Source: Flavobacterium sp. | Lineage (GTDB): Bacteria; Bacteroidota; Bacteroidia; Flavobacteriales; Flavobacteriaceae | Assembly: GCA_023253295.1 (NCBI GenBank) | Contig: JALRGZ010000054.1 | Span: 1 to 5,751 of the forward strand | DNA: 5,751 nucleotides | Reading direction: 5' to 3' | In this document: positions 5,280 to 5,751 of the stretch, one piece after another | How positions within the stretch are numbered: position 1 is the stretch's first letter | Layout of the letters: every line of letters begins with the position of its first letter | Notes under the pieces: generated by a model | Seen by the model: only the letters and a program-made list of their open reading frames with translations | What the model was told of the DNA's origin: nothing | The model's database searches: none | Made by a program: the position numbers and the translations under genes

Positions 5280-5751
5280 TTAAAACTCCCAATCCACCTC
5301 TTTGAAATAAGGCAATATCAAATCTTTTTCAGAAACGATAATCTCTTCCGGATTCACTTGCCAGTCAATGGCTAAGGTAGGATCGTCATAACGGATTCCT
5401 CGCTCACTTTCTTTATTATAGACCTGATCTACTTTATACATTACTGAAGCGGTTTCGCTTAATACCGAAAATCCATGGGCAAAACCATGGGGAATCATTA
5501 ATTGTTTTTTATTTTCGGCACTTAAAGCAATTGAAAAATACTGACCGTAAGTGGGTGAACTTTTTCGCAAATCAACTGCTACATCAAGAATTTCTCCTTG
5601 TAAAACACGGACTAATTTGGCCTGAGCAAAAGGATTGTTTTGTAAATGCAAGCCTCTAATCACCCCTCTTTTAGAAAAAGATTGATTGTCCTGAATAAAA
5701 TTATAATGCAGTCCGTTTTCTTTAAACCCAGCCTCATTATAGGCTTCAAAA
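5280..5751 (-). CDS. rfbC: dTDP-4-dehydrorhamnose 3,5-epimerase, 5' end outside the window
   Basis: This cofactor-free cytoplasmic enzyme (also RmlC) epimerises C3 and C5 of dTDP-4-keto-6-deoxyglucose to give dTDP-4-keto-L-rhamnose. It is the third step of the route. The visible 156 residues begin FEAYNEAGF and lack roughly 25 N-terminal residues compared with the family (about 180). The cupin core is intact: QDNQSFSKRGVIRGLHLQ carries the catalytic His (visible residue 35, equivalent to His63 of the Salmonella enzyme), PHGFAHGF carries the second His, VMYKV carries the catalytic Tyr, and SEKD near the end carries the Asp partner. The GTG at 5663-5661 is only the internal Val of RGVIRGLH and not the start, because the frame stays open with conserved residues up to the right edge. 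It is the most upstream gene seen here and is followed by rfbD after 71 bases. Confidence 0.95.
   Translation of the reverse strand, partial: FEAYNEAGFKENGLHYNFIQDNQSFSKRGVIRGLHLQNNPFAQAKLVRVLQGEILDVAVDLRKSSPTYGQYFSIALSAENKKQLMIPHGFAHGFSVLSETASVMYKVDQVYNKESERGIRYDDPTLAIDWQVNPEEIIVSEKDLILPYFKEVDWEF

Noticed and set aside
5661..5663. GTG as the start codon of rfbC
   Set aside because: The frame continues upstream to the window edge with conserved RmlC residues (FEAYN, QDNQSFSKRG). The GTG encodes the Val of RGVIRGLH.

Overview
The window reads as part of a surface-polysaccharide locus from a low-GC member of the Bacteroidota, most likely a Flavobacteriaceae (Flavobacterium-like) bacterium. This placement rests on the AT-rich composition, A-rich leaders instead of Shine-Dalgarno sequences before the start codons, a match to the flavobacterial -7 promoter motif TAnnTTTG, and the style of the proteins. 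It is inferred from sequence character, not from a database comparison.

Every supported gene is on the minus strand, so transcription runs from the right edge to the left. In that order they are: rfbC (5280-5751, 5' end outside the window), rfbD (4348-5208), rfbB (3271-4320), rfbA (2294-3163), a large membrane-bound nucleotide-sugar dehydratase of the CapD/WbpM/PglF family (198-2165), and a partial open frame (1-156) that encodes YadA-type trimeric autotransporter head repeats and runs off the left edge.

RfbA, B, C and D form the complete four-step route from glucose-1-phosphate to dTDP-L-rhamnose. The CapD-like enzyme probably converts UDP-GlcNAc to a 4-keto-6-deoxy sugar, the entry point to N-acetylated 6-deoxyhexoses. 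Together they supply activated sugars for an O-antigen, capsule or S-layer/gliding-related glycan. No glycosyltransferase, flippase or polymerase lies in the window, so the glycan itself cannot be deduced.

Two things go beyond a standard rml cluster. First, each of the three spacers inside rfbC-D-B-A carries a different short tandem array with a strict 7-bp period. One array runs into the coding end of rfbD, and one has an inverted copy that can fold into a hairpin. The rfbA-capD spacer lacks such an array and instead looks like a promoter region. Second, the adhesin fragment at the left edge is of a kind known mainly from Proteobacteria and starts directly in the head domain without a signal peptide. 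This suggests an assembly join, a truncated transferred gene, or an unusual real gene. No stretch over 300 bases lacks a gene.
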